DNA of 64,000 nucleotides from Lycium barbarum (GCF_019175385.1 NC_083346.1:54713821-54777820); one strand, 5' to 3'; numbered from the stretch's first letter, positions 22,558-33,838 are shown. A program made the numbers and translations. Notes: generated from the letters alone by a model not told the origin.

Positions 22558-23098
22558 CTTATTCTGTTGAGTCTCAGATGATGATGTAGTTGCATATAGT
22601 TGCTCATGATATTCAACTCGTGCTTACTGTTATTGTATCAATCACCGAGTCCCGGGCCGGGTATGTTATCGTGCACAGTGTCGCTGCATTATTCACCGAG
22701 TCCCTTACTAGAGGGTCGGGTACGGTATATGTATATGATGATATGATTATGGCACCGAGTCTCATGATGGGCCGGGTACGGTATACGTGTACACGACTTT
22801 ATTCACCGAGTCCCATAATGGGCCGGGTACGGTAGATGATGATATGATGACATAATGATATGATAATATGATCTTATTCACCGTGTCCCATAATGGGCCG
22901 GGTACGGTATATGATGATATGATCTTATTCACCGAGTCCCATAATGGGCCGGGTATGGTATATGATAATGATAAGTATGATGGTATTTCGTAAGTCACAG
23001 GTACAGTGATTTCTTGAGTATCATATTTGTCCCCTGGAATCTCTACTTCAGTTATGATCCTTTTTACAGTATTTCATGCTTTATATACTCAGTACATA
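22558..23098 (+). repeat. E0 5' LTR, fragment 2 (with E1 target duplication)
   Basis: It resumes E0 after E1 and matches 32164-32722 of the 3' LTR. It holds six tandem-like units of about 45-75 bp, each with CACCGAGTCCC and GGGCCGGGTA around a dyad such as CCCATAATGGG, spaced by GATGATAT microsatellite. It ends in CAGTACATA, the left arm of the conserved hairpin, where the solo LTR was inserted. Confidence 0.9.
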
Positions 23099-26000
23099 TG
23101 TTATATCCCGCATTTTTGTGCAATCGAATAATTCATGATAATCGCGGGAAGATGACAAGCAAGACCTTATTTTTATTTTGTTTGGCATACAAGTTGGTTA
23201 TGAAAATTTTGAAGCGGGGATGTTAAGCAAGGTCAAGGGTATAAAGGGAAATTCGCAATACGACTCATAGAAACATAGAGGAGTGCTAGGGGTAAATTTG
23301 GAATTTGGAGGATAATTTTTCATGAATTGTAGAACTAAAAAAAAAAGAGTGGACTTGGGTTTGGGCCAAGTTGGCCGTCCCATGTTGGTGTGGGCTTAAG
23401 CCCACATAGAAGTCTAGTGACCCATTTAAAAGAAGACCAAGTCTTCCAAATATTCCTAGAGTTCTCTAGAAATTTCAAGAGGTTGAAGAACAAGAAAATC
23501 AAGGAGAAAAACATTAGGACCATTCGGCCACCACAAACCCTTGGAAGATTTTCATCAAAATTTTTCTCTCCTAGCCAAAAAACTAATTAAAGGGTCCTTA
23601 ACAAGTTGGAGGGTTCATTAGAGCAAGAAAAACACAAGTTCATGCAAATTGAGATTTCTAGCCAAGTGAAGGATTGAAGAAAAAGGTGAGGTTTAATCCT
23701 TTCTTACATGTTATGGATGATTTTGTGTGTTGTAGCATGTTAAAAGTGGATGAAACTCATGGAAGAGGAAATCATGTTGTGGTCGTAAGGTGTAGTATAT
23801 GTATGTGTGTGTAGAAATTGTGTTCTAATTATTTCATCTAGTGTTTGGGTGTTATTGTTGTGGAAACTATGTTGATAATGGAAGTTGAATGCATTTGGAG
23901 GGGTTGTAGTGTGTATGCTTGATGTTGATAATGGAAGTTGAATGCATTTGGAGGGGTTGTAGTGTGTATGCTTGATGTTGGCCGTGTAGTTGTAGAGTGG
24001 TGTGGACGAAAATGAGTCAATTTTATTTAATGTTTTGGTTGTTGTTGTGTGGTGGATACTATGTTGTTAATGAATGCATAATAATCTTGTGAAGTTGTAG
24101 TAGGTGGAGACTTGTTTTAGAAGTTATGTAAATTGAATGTAAGGCTCTTGCATGCATGAAAGATAATGTGGTTAGTATGATGTTGTTGAGATATGAATTA
24201 TTAGGTTGTCATTATTGGAGTTGGAAGGTTTTGAAAGAAGTAGTAAATTGATTGAGTTGTTATAATGTAACTTTGATTGAATATGGAAATTGTTAGTATT
24301 GTTGTTGGCATTGTGGTTGATAATTTGGCCGGGTTGAATTCCCGGGATTGTTGTTGATTGAAATTGGCCAAGTTGAACTTGGTGGGATAGAGTATTTACA
24401 GGGGTAATGCTGCCGGAATTTCGGTAGCCAAGTATTATCTTAAGACTCCAATTCTGAATGCTCAAATTGACATTTGGTAAATGTGACCAAATTGTAGATT
24501 TTGGCGGATTTGCGACTTGAATTCGGGATAGCATAAGGAGCGGCAAGAGGTGTGTAAGGCTTCATCCTTCCTTCTATGGCATGTCTTAGACGTAATAAGT
24601 TGGATACGAGCCTCGGGGACAACCCTATTCTTCGGAATCCGCACCTAAAGTTTCCCCTTTTTCATTCAAAAGAACTGAATTAAGAATTGTGTAAAATGTT
24701 GGAAGAACTTCCTAAATCTCTATAACTCTCATAAATAGGACTCGACTATCCTTAAACCCTCACAAGCCATGACATGTAACGTATGTAAATTTGGTACGCC
24801 GCCTCATTTGACCCGAGGTGGGCCCATTGTTCCCGGATTTTCCTTATTGTTCCGCTTGACTTACTTTGAAGCTGAATCCAAAAGAAGCCCTTGATCCTTA
24901 TTCCATTATCAAATGGCAAGTACTATACCTATCCCAACAAGAATACTTCTAGGGCGATAATGATAACGATGATGTTAGAAAAGAGAATATGCCTATGATA
25001 AGTATGACAGAATGATTTCATGATTAAGATTTCTAAGCTAAGAATTCAATGTGATTACGAAGGTGACAAACTAGTTCTTGATCCTTATTTCTATTTCTTA
25101 CTTATGACACTATTTTCTAAGGATTTCGAAGTCTATGGATTGACGTCTATGATGCCCATGATTTCATTCTATGTTTATTTCTAATGCTATTCGCCGTTGG
25201 TAGCCTCGCCTTAAAATACTTGTTCCTTCAAGGTGAGACAAAGCGATCACGATTGTTCCATAATGTAATCGGAGGTCACCGACCTTACGTCACTCCGATG
25301 GATATGTAACTTTCTTTGGGCTCCCATGCATGCTGTTTATATGATACATGTATATGTGTATGGACATGTCTATGTATATGTATATGTATATGGGGAAAGG
25401 GGAAGGGCAACTGTTTTATCACCACCTGATTCAGCTGGATTCCATCCCGGACGCGGGATGCCCGGACGCGGTGTCTGTATATGTGATGCATGATATATAC
25501 GATATGATATGTGGGGACACCGTTGGGGAGGGGGGTGGGACAGCCGATGTATTCGGCGTCTGTAAATGTGAGTAAAAGATACCGTTTTCTGAAATGTACT
25601 GTTTTCTGTGTACGAGAATAAGAAACACCGTGTTCTGAAAAATGGGCTAAGCTTGCATGGTATCCACCTACAAGGCATACATATGTACAGGTTACTTCTA
25701 CTCCAGGATGAGCTCTGTATGTCTATTCTGTTATTATTTATACTCTATATGCAGTTACTATGTTATCATTCATGCCTTACATACTCGGTACACTATTCGT
25801 ACTGACGTCCCTTCTTGTGGACGCTGCGTTTCATGCCGCGCAGGTCAGCAGGTAGACGGACCAGATTCCTAGGAGTTCTATCGGCAGTATTGGTAGCGCT
25901 CCAATTGTCCCGGAGCCTCAGTTCCTTGGTACTATTTTTGTGTATATATTCGGGCACGGCAGTATTCGGCCCTTCCTATGTATATGTGTACTATGTTTAG

Positions 26001-26243
26001 AGGCTTGTGGACAGACATGTACAGTTAGATGTTTCGTACTTTTGAAGGTCCTCGTCGATGTATAATGTGCTAGTAAAGTTTGTTCGCCTATGTTTATAGC
26101 TATGCTACTAATGTTAATGTTAAGTGGCAAAAAAAAATGGTATAGGTCGTACGGCCCACTTAGTAATAAGGATATGATGCGAGATAAGGGGTACTCGGTA
26201 CAAGTATCGGGTACTCATCACGACCCCTAGTTGGGTCGTGACA
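23099..26243 (+). mobile_element. E3: solo LTR (3145 bp) inside E0 5' LTR
   Basis: The sequence starts TGTTATATCCCGC and ends GGGTCGTGACA, with a perfect target duplication ACATA at 23094-23098 and 26244-26248. No interior and no second LTR are present, so the element was reduced to one LTR by recombination. Inside are a 52-bp direct duplication (about 23871-23974), two covarying hairpins (24329-24345 and 24368-24382), the palindromic CCGGAATTTCGG (24413-24424) and the double stem-loop block (25786-25836). It resembles LTR G at 62078. No gene is present. Confidence 0.93.
25786..25836 (+). promoter_or_regulatory. LTR double stem-loop (solo LTR)
   Basis: CGGTAC pairs with GTACTG through one G-U pair. 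The second stem is CGTCC with GGACG instead of CCCCC with GGGGG, so both sides have changed together. GCTGCGTTTCATGCC and GCAGGTC follow as in the other LTRs. Confidence 0.6.
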
Positions 26244-26811
26244 ACATATTCCGTACTGTCCCCCTTTCTCCGGGGGGCTGCGTTTCATGCCCGCAGGTAC
26301 AGATAGCCGGTTGGTGACCCCTCAGGATAGGACTCCTACTCAGCTGTTTTGGGTTAGCTCCGTTGTTCCGGAGCCTAGACTTTTGGCATAAATCTTATGA
26401 TATATGTTTATCCAGGGGTACGGCGGGGCCCTGTCCCATCATATTTCGCTATTCATACGCTTAGAGGTCTGTAGACATATGTGTGGGTTGTGTATGAGTT
26501 CTGTTCAGCTGTGTCTATACGATGTGCTGTGGTATGATGTTCGTCTATAGTGGCAGCCTTGTCGGCTTGCATATGATATTGATATGTGATGGCAGCCTTG
26601 TCGCCTTGCGTATTATTTCATGATATGATTAGTTGTGACTCCTCAAGGGGTAGTTGATCTAGAAATATATATATATGACGATGTTACGAACTTTGGAGTT
26701 CCTTTATAAGTTTCCATATTGTCGTAGTTTCAGTTTGATTATTTTTAACAGGTTCATGTACGGGTGTCCAGTTCGGGCACTAGTCTCGGCCTACGGGGTT
26801 GGGTTGTGACA
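26244..26811 (+). repeat. E0 5' LTR, fragment 3
   Basis: It begins with the second ACATA copy and completes the interrupted hairpin (TTCCGTACTG, then CCCCC/GGGGG and CCCGCAGGTA). Two GCAGCCTTGTCG repeats lie at about 26550-26605. It ends GGGTTGTGACA before the primer-binding site. Confidence 0.9.
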
Positions 26812-26815
26812 AAAG

Positions 26816-26827
26816 TGGTATCAAAGC
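26816..26827 (+). promoter_or_regulatory. E0 primer-binding site with one mutation
   Basis: TGGTATCAAAGC differs from TGGTATCAGAGC by one base (G-to-A). Confidence 0.85.
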
Positions 26828-26868
26828 AGTTCATCCTCGGAGTGTCTACAGATCGTGTCTAGTAGAGT

Positions 26869-26908
26869 CTTATTTATCGGTGTGTTGTGCACCACATCTA
26901 TAAACAGG
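26869..26908 (+). promoter_or_regulatory. E0 leader stem-loop with GTGCAC loop
   Basis: GGTGTG pairs with CACATC (one G-U pair) around the loop TT-GTGCAC (26885-26892), inside the usual outer stem (TTTAT with ATAAA). The hairpin is kept although the element's coding capacity is gone. Confidence 0.6.
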
Positions 26909-27496
26909 AAGCTACAGGACATTTAGGATGTTACCTTTCTTTCATATCTAAGATCGTGCGATAGAGCCCAGCCATAGGAAATGAAATTCCTTATACTAAC
27001 CTTTGATTTCAGCTGAAGAACGACATCGACAGGAGAAAGCGACCGATGATATTGGCAGTTACAAGGTACACAGGTAAGTTACGGTGCGAAGGAGGCATGT
27101 TGGATAAGGTAAGAATATTGAAACATGATTGAAACGTTAAGTTAGTGGATCAAAGAGGAGGTGGATAAGAAAGTATAACAGAACAGATCGTCAAAGGATC
27201 AGGTACGTCTCGAGGTGCGATATGTGAGGTAAGTTCCGACACATTTATACCTTTTACTGGAAATTGAGAGCCCTGTGTGGCTATGACACGATATGATATA
27301 TGTGTATATATGTTGGCCCTGTGAGGCATTGTTGGTATTTCCTGCGTGCATGTTCTGGGATAGTAAGAAGTACAGGGGAAACTCTGCCCAAATTTTCCCA
27401 GAAGTAAGAAAAAGGAAGAGAATGAGATATAAGTTCATAATATGGTTTGAAGGTTGATTCCGATGGGTAAATTTATTATGTTTGACTAAAGCTTTA

Positions 27497-27945
27497 AGAA
27501 ATACCCCCACGTCATCCATAAGAGGCATCATTCTTCTTTGGGAGACCTTTATATGAGCAGCAAATTCGCAATTCATTTGAACGGACCAGAATACGTTCCA
27601 ACCACATTTTTCCTTAGAAAAAGCTCATGTTGTAGGGGAAAAAAACAACGTCTAGCAATTAAGTTTCACTTTATTGGAAGAGTACAAAGCATACAACAAG
27701 TAGTTTGTGAACTAAATGGTTCGCTCACGACCCAAGAACAAATTTGGAGGTAAACTATGTGAATCAAACACTAGAAATCCTGTGGTGTTTGTCGGATTCT
27801 AGTTTTCTTCTGGTAGTGGTTGGAGCATGCTTCATAGTAACATTTTATTAGTTTTTAATCAACTAATTGGGGATGGAATTTTTGGAGGGAAAACTCAAAC
27901 TTGTGGGCTGTCTAAGATCATGTATTTCATATGTTGTTGGCGAAA
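27497..27945. other. About 450-bp segment in E0 absent from E1
   Basis: E0 and E1 interiors can be followed in parallel on both sides (TAAGTTCATAATAT before, GAAATGCTAGGAT after), but this stretch has no counterpart in E1. It has a different texture, with balanced base use, and a 71-codon plus-strand frame (27538-27753) that I do not recognise. It may be a captured fragment or an old small transposon. I saw no clear terminal repeats. Confidence 0.4.
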
Positions 27946-30900
27946 TGCTAGGATGATTTGGAAGGGCTTGTGATACTAAGGGATGATTTAGAAAAAGGTG
28001 GCAACTCGTAACAGAATATTTTACTGAGGTATCGAGTGGACCGATAAGTAGGGATAAATTACAACGAATTTACAATTAAAAGGAGTAATAGTATGAGTGA
28101 GATAAAAATACGGAGAAGGCAAAGTTATGACAAGTCATGAAGGTATTGATAAGACAACTTTTGAGATACTAAGGGTAGGATCGATCAGAAAGGGTGAAGG
28201 GTTAAGTACGCCTAGTCCGCATAATGTAATTAAAACATAGTAAGAATCGCAAATAAGATTAAGAAATGTTACATTATAGGATGGATTACGAACAGGATGT
28301 GATGTGAATACCATAAGGATTGCTCTAGAAATGAGTAAAGCCTAGCAAGGAAGTAACTAAAGAATACGGTGTGATTAGTGTGAAACGGAAAAGGCAAATG
28401 TAGAACGAATAAGAAAGACTTACAAAGTTCTACAGGGAAAGTTCAGAATAGAGATCAAGTGGTAACGAAAGTGGAAGCGAGCACTGGAAGAGAAGGAGTT
28501 AATTGAAAGAAGAAGATAAGAAGAAAGCGAGTGGGATTACAGTATAGCGATGTGTTAAGACGTATAGCTAAGAAAACGAGTAATATAAGCGATAAAATTG
28601 TGAAAGCCCAAACTATAGGAAGATGAGCAACGGGACAGAATGAATGCCAGAAATGACTGGTACGATAAGAACAAATAGGGATGAACAGAATATACTATGA
28701 AAATAAGAAAGGGGTTATGTAGAAGTAGTGTTTTCTGAAGTATACAGGAGTAGTGTAAGAATCCTCGTGTACAGAATAAAAGATGGACATAGACTGGAGA
28801 AATGAAAGGAATACTAAAGGAAGTACTCAAGACGGACGTAATTAATTAAGTATGAGTATAGGACAAAAGGGAAATATATAGCTATGAACTTAAGGTGTAG
28901 TATGACGAGAAGGTGATAAGACAAGACCTCTATTAAGATGAATTTGATATGATTTTGAGTAAGTTAGAAGTTAGCGTTGGGTATACAACAAGGATGAAAA
29001 AGCAGGAGGCATAAAGGAGTACTGCATGTGTATGACTGCACCTCGGAAATGGTGAAATCCTTAAAGGACAAGGATTGCGGATTTGCGAAACAACTGATGT
29101 ATTGTAAATTTATTAGAAGAAACAGACGATATCCGTTGGGATAAAGAGAGTGTTATGAGAAAGCTTGAGACACTTGTCTTCAGAATATAAGTGCTACCGA
29201 ATGGAGAATTTGAAATGACTATAAGGACTAGCTAATTACTGATTGGAATGAATGGAATGTGGCTTTGGATAAATTCCTACATTAATTACAATATTCGAGT
29301 ACCAACCATCAGATTAGATTTTGTACTATATATCGAGAGTTCTCATCGCCTCGTGATTGTGTTAGGGTTTCATACATGGGTAATCTAAGTTATAAATTAT
29401 AAAGAAATACATGAGGATGGTACAGTATACCAAGTGAATTGGAAAAAAAAGGGGATCGGATGAATGTGAGATTAGAAATAGGGACATAGAGCAGAATATA
29501 ATAGATAATGATGTAAGTACACCCAAAGGGGGGGAAGCGGATGAGAGAAATGCAAGTGTAAGATGAAATCAACTGACACTGCAACACGTTTGATGTGAAT
29601 ACTTAAACTTCAAGTGAGATCCCATGCTGAAACAAGTTAGTGAGATCTGAAAGCCAGCGACAAACGGATAGAAGTCAGGATGGTATTTGAGACAGTGCTG
29701 AGAATTATTGGAAAAGATCTTGGATAATATGACATTAGATAGTGGATGCTTATAAAAAGGAATAATACGATAAGAAAAGGGTAACGATTAACTTAAGAGA
29801 TATTATAAAGGGTAACAATGTTATACTGGATTAGAGGTTAAGAGGTTGGCAACGGAGTTATTGGCTAATGATATTCTGACACATAAGTAGCAAAGGAGAA
29901 AGAATAGGAAATCTCTCCTATAGTAGGATAAGAAAAAAAAACAAATGGCAAATAGAGGAAGGGGAAAGAGTATGGAGAAATAGACAGCAAGTGAGTTTTA
30001 GTACAATAAGATATGTAGAGCAGAATAAACCAGGAGAAGGAAAGACTATGACTAAGATTGGATGCACTTTATACGAATTGTACAAGAATAGTTATGCAAC
30101 CTATGAATAGTTGTATACTAAGAATGAGACCAAGTGAGTACCTGATAAGAAGAGTAAGAATTCAGTAACAAGGAAAGGTATAAGGTGGTTTGAGACAAAA
30201 CTACGGAGATATAATTAGTACTGAGGGCAAAAGCCATAGTTGAGCCTTGATATCAGTCGAAAGATATAAGAGAAGAATATAGGGTCTGCATAAAGACTAG
30301 CGAGGCAACGCTAAGGTATTTACTGGGCTGATTTGAGCACCTACACATACTTTTGTAAAGATTGCAATAGGATATATGATAGGAGAACTAAGAGCAAATT
30401 TAAGTAAAGGGGCAATAGAAGAGTTTGAAGTAAAGATAAAGAAACGACCCGAGATAATGTGCCTAAAATATTACAAGTTGAAATAAGGGAAGTTGTGAAA
30501 TGATTTAACCGAGACAATCAGAATAAGCGGGTTACTGGTTACTGGACGACAATAAAGTTATAATATGAGGGAACCCTAGCGCTATTTGATAGCCAATCCT
30601 AAGGATCGAGATCAAGAAGTAAAAACAAATGATAGTTAAAGACCCTTAAAAGAAAGTCAGAAAGTGACACATGATGCTGAGGATTCCAGAATACGGACTA
30701 TAACAACAGATTATAGCAAGGATAATGGAGTGGAAAAATGTTACCCTCTGGGAAATTTCGTTTTATTCGTAGAACCTGCGAAGGGTCTACAGGTTACCAG
30801 AGGCATGCAATACTTCAAGGATATTAAATGCTAATGAACTGACGAGGGACGTCTGCGCGTTATAAAAATCTTATTTAAAGATTAAGAGGTAAGACGAAGG

Positions 30901-30955
30901 AAACGATATCTTAAGAGAATAACTATAGAAAAATAAAGAGTCGAGTCATGACTAC

Positions 30956-31153
30956 ATGCACCATGAGTACAAGTCCGAATCAATCGACGATAGTACAACT
31001 GAACAGAATATAGATAAGAGAGACAATAACACTTCAGCAGAACAGCCTGAAATACAGCTGACAACCAACTGCAAAATAAAGAGAAGAGTAAAGGCATTGA
31101 TGTGGAATAATTACCCCGCAAAGCAACAAAAAGAGGAAGTATTACAAGAATGA
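30956..31153 (+). pseudogene. E0 chromodomain-like remnant
   Basis: A 65-codon frame contains AEQPEIQ...RRVKALMWNN followed by a Lys/Glu-rich tail, in the place and order of the EEQPVAILDRQ...VKVLWRNN chromodomain of E1 and E2. It lies about 120 bp before the pre-PPT hairpin. Similarity is weak, so this is tentative. Confidence 0.4.
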
Positions 31154-31276
31154 CTATGTAAAGACCTGGAATGCGTTATAACGAATTAAACCGAATCGAC
31201 AAACGGAAGAGGTACGTGTAGGGCATAATTAACTAAGAGAACACTTGAGAAAGTATTGGGAATTTAGAATCAGTTC

Positions 31277-31312
31277 AACATTCGAGGACGAATGTTCTAA
31301 AGGGGGGAAGGA
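31277..31312 (+). promoter_or_regulatory. E0 pre-PPT hairpin and polypurine tract
   Basis: AACATTCG-AGGA-CGAATGTT (31277-31296) and a tract containing AAAGGGGGGAAGGA directly before the LTR. Both are intact while the interior is decayed. Confidence 0.87.
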
Positions 31313-32733
31313 TGTTATACCCCGTATATTTATACGTCGAATTATCCGCAAACAAATCGATTCAAGTTAAAGGCGGAATTATTTTCGGACACGAAATAGA
31401 AATCAAATTTTCAATTTTAATTAAAACATAAATTGTTTATAAATTTTATTTAGTGTAAAAATATTATTTAGAAAAGTTGTTGGGTTGCTAGAATTGTTAT
31501 GGGCTGAATTGTGAGAATTTTATATATATATTTTTGTTGTTGGTATTTCTGTGTTAACAGGAGAATAATTGGAAATTCGGGTTAGGCGAATATATTGGGG
31601 AAATGCTGCCCGATTTTCGTTAAATCCTTAATAATGAAAAACCCTAAACGAGAATGTATAGGTTAAAGAACAAGTTCTATAAAGCGATGGACTACGGATT
31701 TACGAGCTAAAAAGTATAGCTACTGATGATAACATTAATTTTATGTTAAATAGGCTAAAAGAGCGACAAAGCGAACGGTTTTGCGATTAGTCGTCAACAG
31801 GTATGTAAAGTTGTCCCTTCTTTCTTTTGGCATGTCTTAGTTTTATGTGATGAATGATATGAACTTTGGGATAACTCTATTCATAAGTTCCGAGTGTGAT
31901 TCATGATTCTTATTCACTTCCTGATGCTAGAACTCTTAAATGATTGAGTTTCCCCTCGAGTCCTCTATACGTTCGATAGTAGTTGGTGTGTGAAAGTTCC
32001 TATTCTTAAAGACTCTGTAATGATTAATGTCCTTGACTTCCAACAATTGTTTTGCATTATCTTGGCATATGACGTATGATTCCTGATGCTTTATTTTGCA
32101 TAGTTCCTATTGACATCCATACTTACAATGACTATTGTCTTGATATTCGAGTGTTAGTTAGTCCACTTATTCTATTGAGTCTCAGATGATGATGTAGTTG
32201 CATATAGTTGCTCATGATATTCTACTCGTGCTTACTGTTATTGTATCAATCACCGAGTCCCGGGCCGGGTATGTTATCGTGCACAGTGTCGCTGCATTAT
32301 TCACCGAGTCCCTTACTAGAGGGTCGGGTACGGTATATGTATATGATGTTAGGATTATGGCATCGAGTCCCATGATGGGCCGGGTACGGTATACGTGTAC
32401 ACGACTTTATTCACCGAGTCCCATAATGGGCCGGGTACGGTATATGATGATATGATGATATGATGAAATGATGATATGATAATATGATCTTATTCACCGA
32501 GTCCCATAATGGGCCGGGTACGGTATATGATGATATGATGATATGATCTTATTCACTGAGTCCCATAATGGGCCGGGTATGGTATATGATAATGATAAGC
32601 ATGATGGTATTTCGTAAGGCACAGGTACAGTGATTTCTTGAGTATCATACTTGTCCCCTGGAATCTCTACTTCAGTTATGATCCTTTTTACTGTATTTCA
32701 TGCTCTATATAGTCAGTACATATTCCGTACTGT
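31313..32733 (+). repeat. E0 3' LTR, 3' end missing
   Basis: It starts TGTTATACCCCG and runs through the six CCGAGTCCC units (about 32250-32585) to the hairpin CAGTAC-ATATTCC-GTACTG (32714-32732). It then changes without warning into minus-strand element C. About 550 bp, present at 26260-26811 in the 5' LTR, are missing. Confidence 0.9.
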
Positions 32734-33230
32734 CACGGACATACGGACCAACATACGGTCCGTATCTTTTATACGGGCCGCATGTCTGGCCGTATGTTTG
32801 GTCCAATGAAGGTTTCCCATCTTGGATAAATATACGGCCTAACATACGGCTAGTATAATTTATACGGCCAGTATGTTGGGCCGTATAATGCCCAGCTGTT
32901 CCGATTTCGTTCTCGTCTACTCGTTTCATCTCCAATCCTTATGGAACCTTCTTAACACTTGTTTTATCACTTCACTAACAATCTAAGGGATGTTATAACT
33001 CTTATCCAAAGCATCATTAAATCATCATTGACTCGTTACTCGTAAATCCTTTCCGATACGTAACGTATGCCTTGCCTTCCTTAACAACTTCCGTCTCCTA
33101 CTTCACATGTCTTTGAAATCTCATTTAGAATCATCAAATGTTATTTCTTACTTATCAAAACATCGCATACGTCGTACTCTTCGTCAGTCTATTCACTGGG
33201 CATGAACGAAAAGTTTTCCGAGGTGTAACA
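32734..33230 (-). repeat. C 3' LTR, truncated (497 bp left)
   Basis: Read on the minus strand it begins TGTTACACCTCGG and matches 61324 down to about 60830. It is cut at the junction with E0. It retains the inverted-repeat cluster of ATACGG motifs (32735-32895). Confidence 0.88.
32735..32895. repeat. Cluster of ATACGG inverted repeats (C 3' LTR)
   Basis: The stretch contains GGACCAACATACGGTCC with a partner GGCCGTATGTTTGGTCC, and ATACGGCCTAACATACGGC with a partner CCAGTATGTTGGGCCGTAT. It forms two long imperfect hairpins. The second copy is at 60832-60986. Confidence 0.75.
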
Positions 33231-33266
33231 TTCTTCCCCCCTTGGGAACATTCGTCCTCGAATGTT
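33231..33266 (-). promoter_or_regulatory. C polypurine tract and pre-PPT hairpin
   Basis: On the minus strand AACATTCG-AGGA-CGAATGTT (33266-33247) precedes a tract with AAGGGGGGAAGAA up to the LTR. Confidence 0.87.
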
Positions 33267-33498
33267 AAGCTATCCGGGAATTCTACAAAAATTTCGCCAG
33301 AGTTTCCCCTGTAATATGGCGTTACCATTCTATTAAAACAGCCTACAATAATATTTCCTCATATGGCCACAACACAATAGCAATATAAATTGGCCACACA
33401 CGACCCATATGCATAGAAAGAAATCATACATACCTCAAAATCTTGATGTTTCGTCTTGAATGTCTTCCGGAGCGGAAATAAGTGCGGACACTTGGATT
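33267..33498. other. C interior between chromodomain remnant and PPT
   Basis: Noncoding. Bases 33285-33315 include the AATTTCGCCAGAGTTTCCC motif also found near 57565-57600, a piece that recurs as an LTR-like fragment in E0 and E1 interiors. Confidence 0.5.
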
Positions 33499-33838
33499 TC
33501 ATATTTTCTTCTGCTTCCCGAGTCCTTCTACTCGGTTGTTATTTTGCCATAAGAACTTAACTGAGGCCACTTCTTTATTTCGAAGTCTCCGTACTTGCCT
33601 ATCTAATATGGCAATGGGTACCTCTTCAAAAATCAACTTTTCCGTCACTTGAACATCATTTACTGGCACGATCCTAGTAGGATTTCCAACATATTTATGA
33701 AGCATCGAGACACGAAAAAATGGGTGAACTGACTCCAAATCAGGAGGTAAATCTAATTCATAAGCCACTTTGCCTATTTTGCGCACAATCTCATAAGGCC
33801 CAATGTATCTGGGACAGAGCTCCCCCTTTATTCAGTGA
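33499..33838 (-). pseudogene. pol: C integrase C-terminus and chromodomain remnant
   Basis: The minus-strand frame reads PRYIGPYEIVRKIGKVAYELDLPPDLESVHPFFRV (split here for reference as PRYIGPYEIV and VAYELDLPPDLE), then IAILDRQVRRLRNKEVASVKFLWQNNN. The WE-rich end of the chromodomain has decayed (VEGLGKQKKI). It is cut upstream by the D insertion at 33867. Confidence 0.85.

Larger units (their letters stand above)
26909..31276 (+). pseudogene. E0 interior: almost entirely noncoding
   Basis: The leader is like that of the sister elements and ends with an acceptor-like GATTTCAG (27011-27012), but no gag frame follows. Bases 27266-27400 carry the LTR-like piece seen in E1 at 4490-4625. Bases 27950-28400 match E1 at 4785-5187 and 16474 onward. 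Around 29020-29230 there may be faint traces of RT order, but they are too decayed to align by eye. No frame exceeds about 130 codons and none has gag or pol motifs, except a chromodomain-like trace at 30956-31153. Confidence 0.7.
1..32733 (+). mobile_element. E0: old Tekay-like LTR element, host of the left nest
   Basis: E0 is the outermost element of the left stack. Its 5' LTR lies in three pieces (1-149, 22563-23098, 26249-26811) because E1 and a solo LTR landed in it. Its interior is 26812-31312 and its 3' LTR is 31313-32733, cut short by the junction with element C. The pieces were matched by lining them up with the uninterrupted 3' LTR copy: bases 1-149 match 31984-32168 and 22563 onward matches 32169 onward. 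The first part of the 5' LTR (about 670 bp) is off the left edge, so the outer target duplication cannot be checked. Confidence 0.88.

Noticed and set aside
25285..25678. Antisense frames rich in His/Pro in the solo LTR
   Set aside because: Inside an LTR, low complexity, no homologous frame in the related LTR G.
27199..27576. 125-codon antisense frame in E0
   Set aside because: It spans two sequence sources (LTR-like fragment and foreign segment) and has no recognisable motif.
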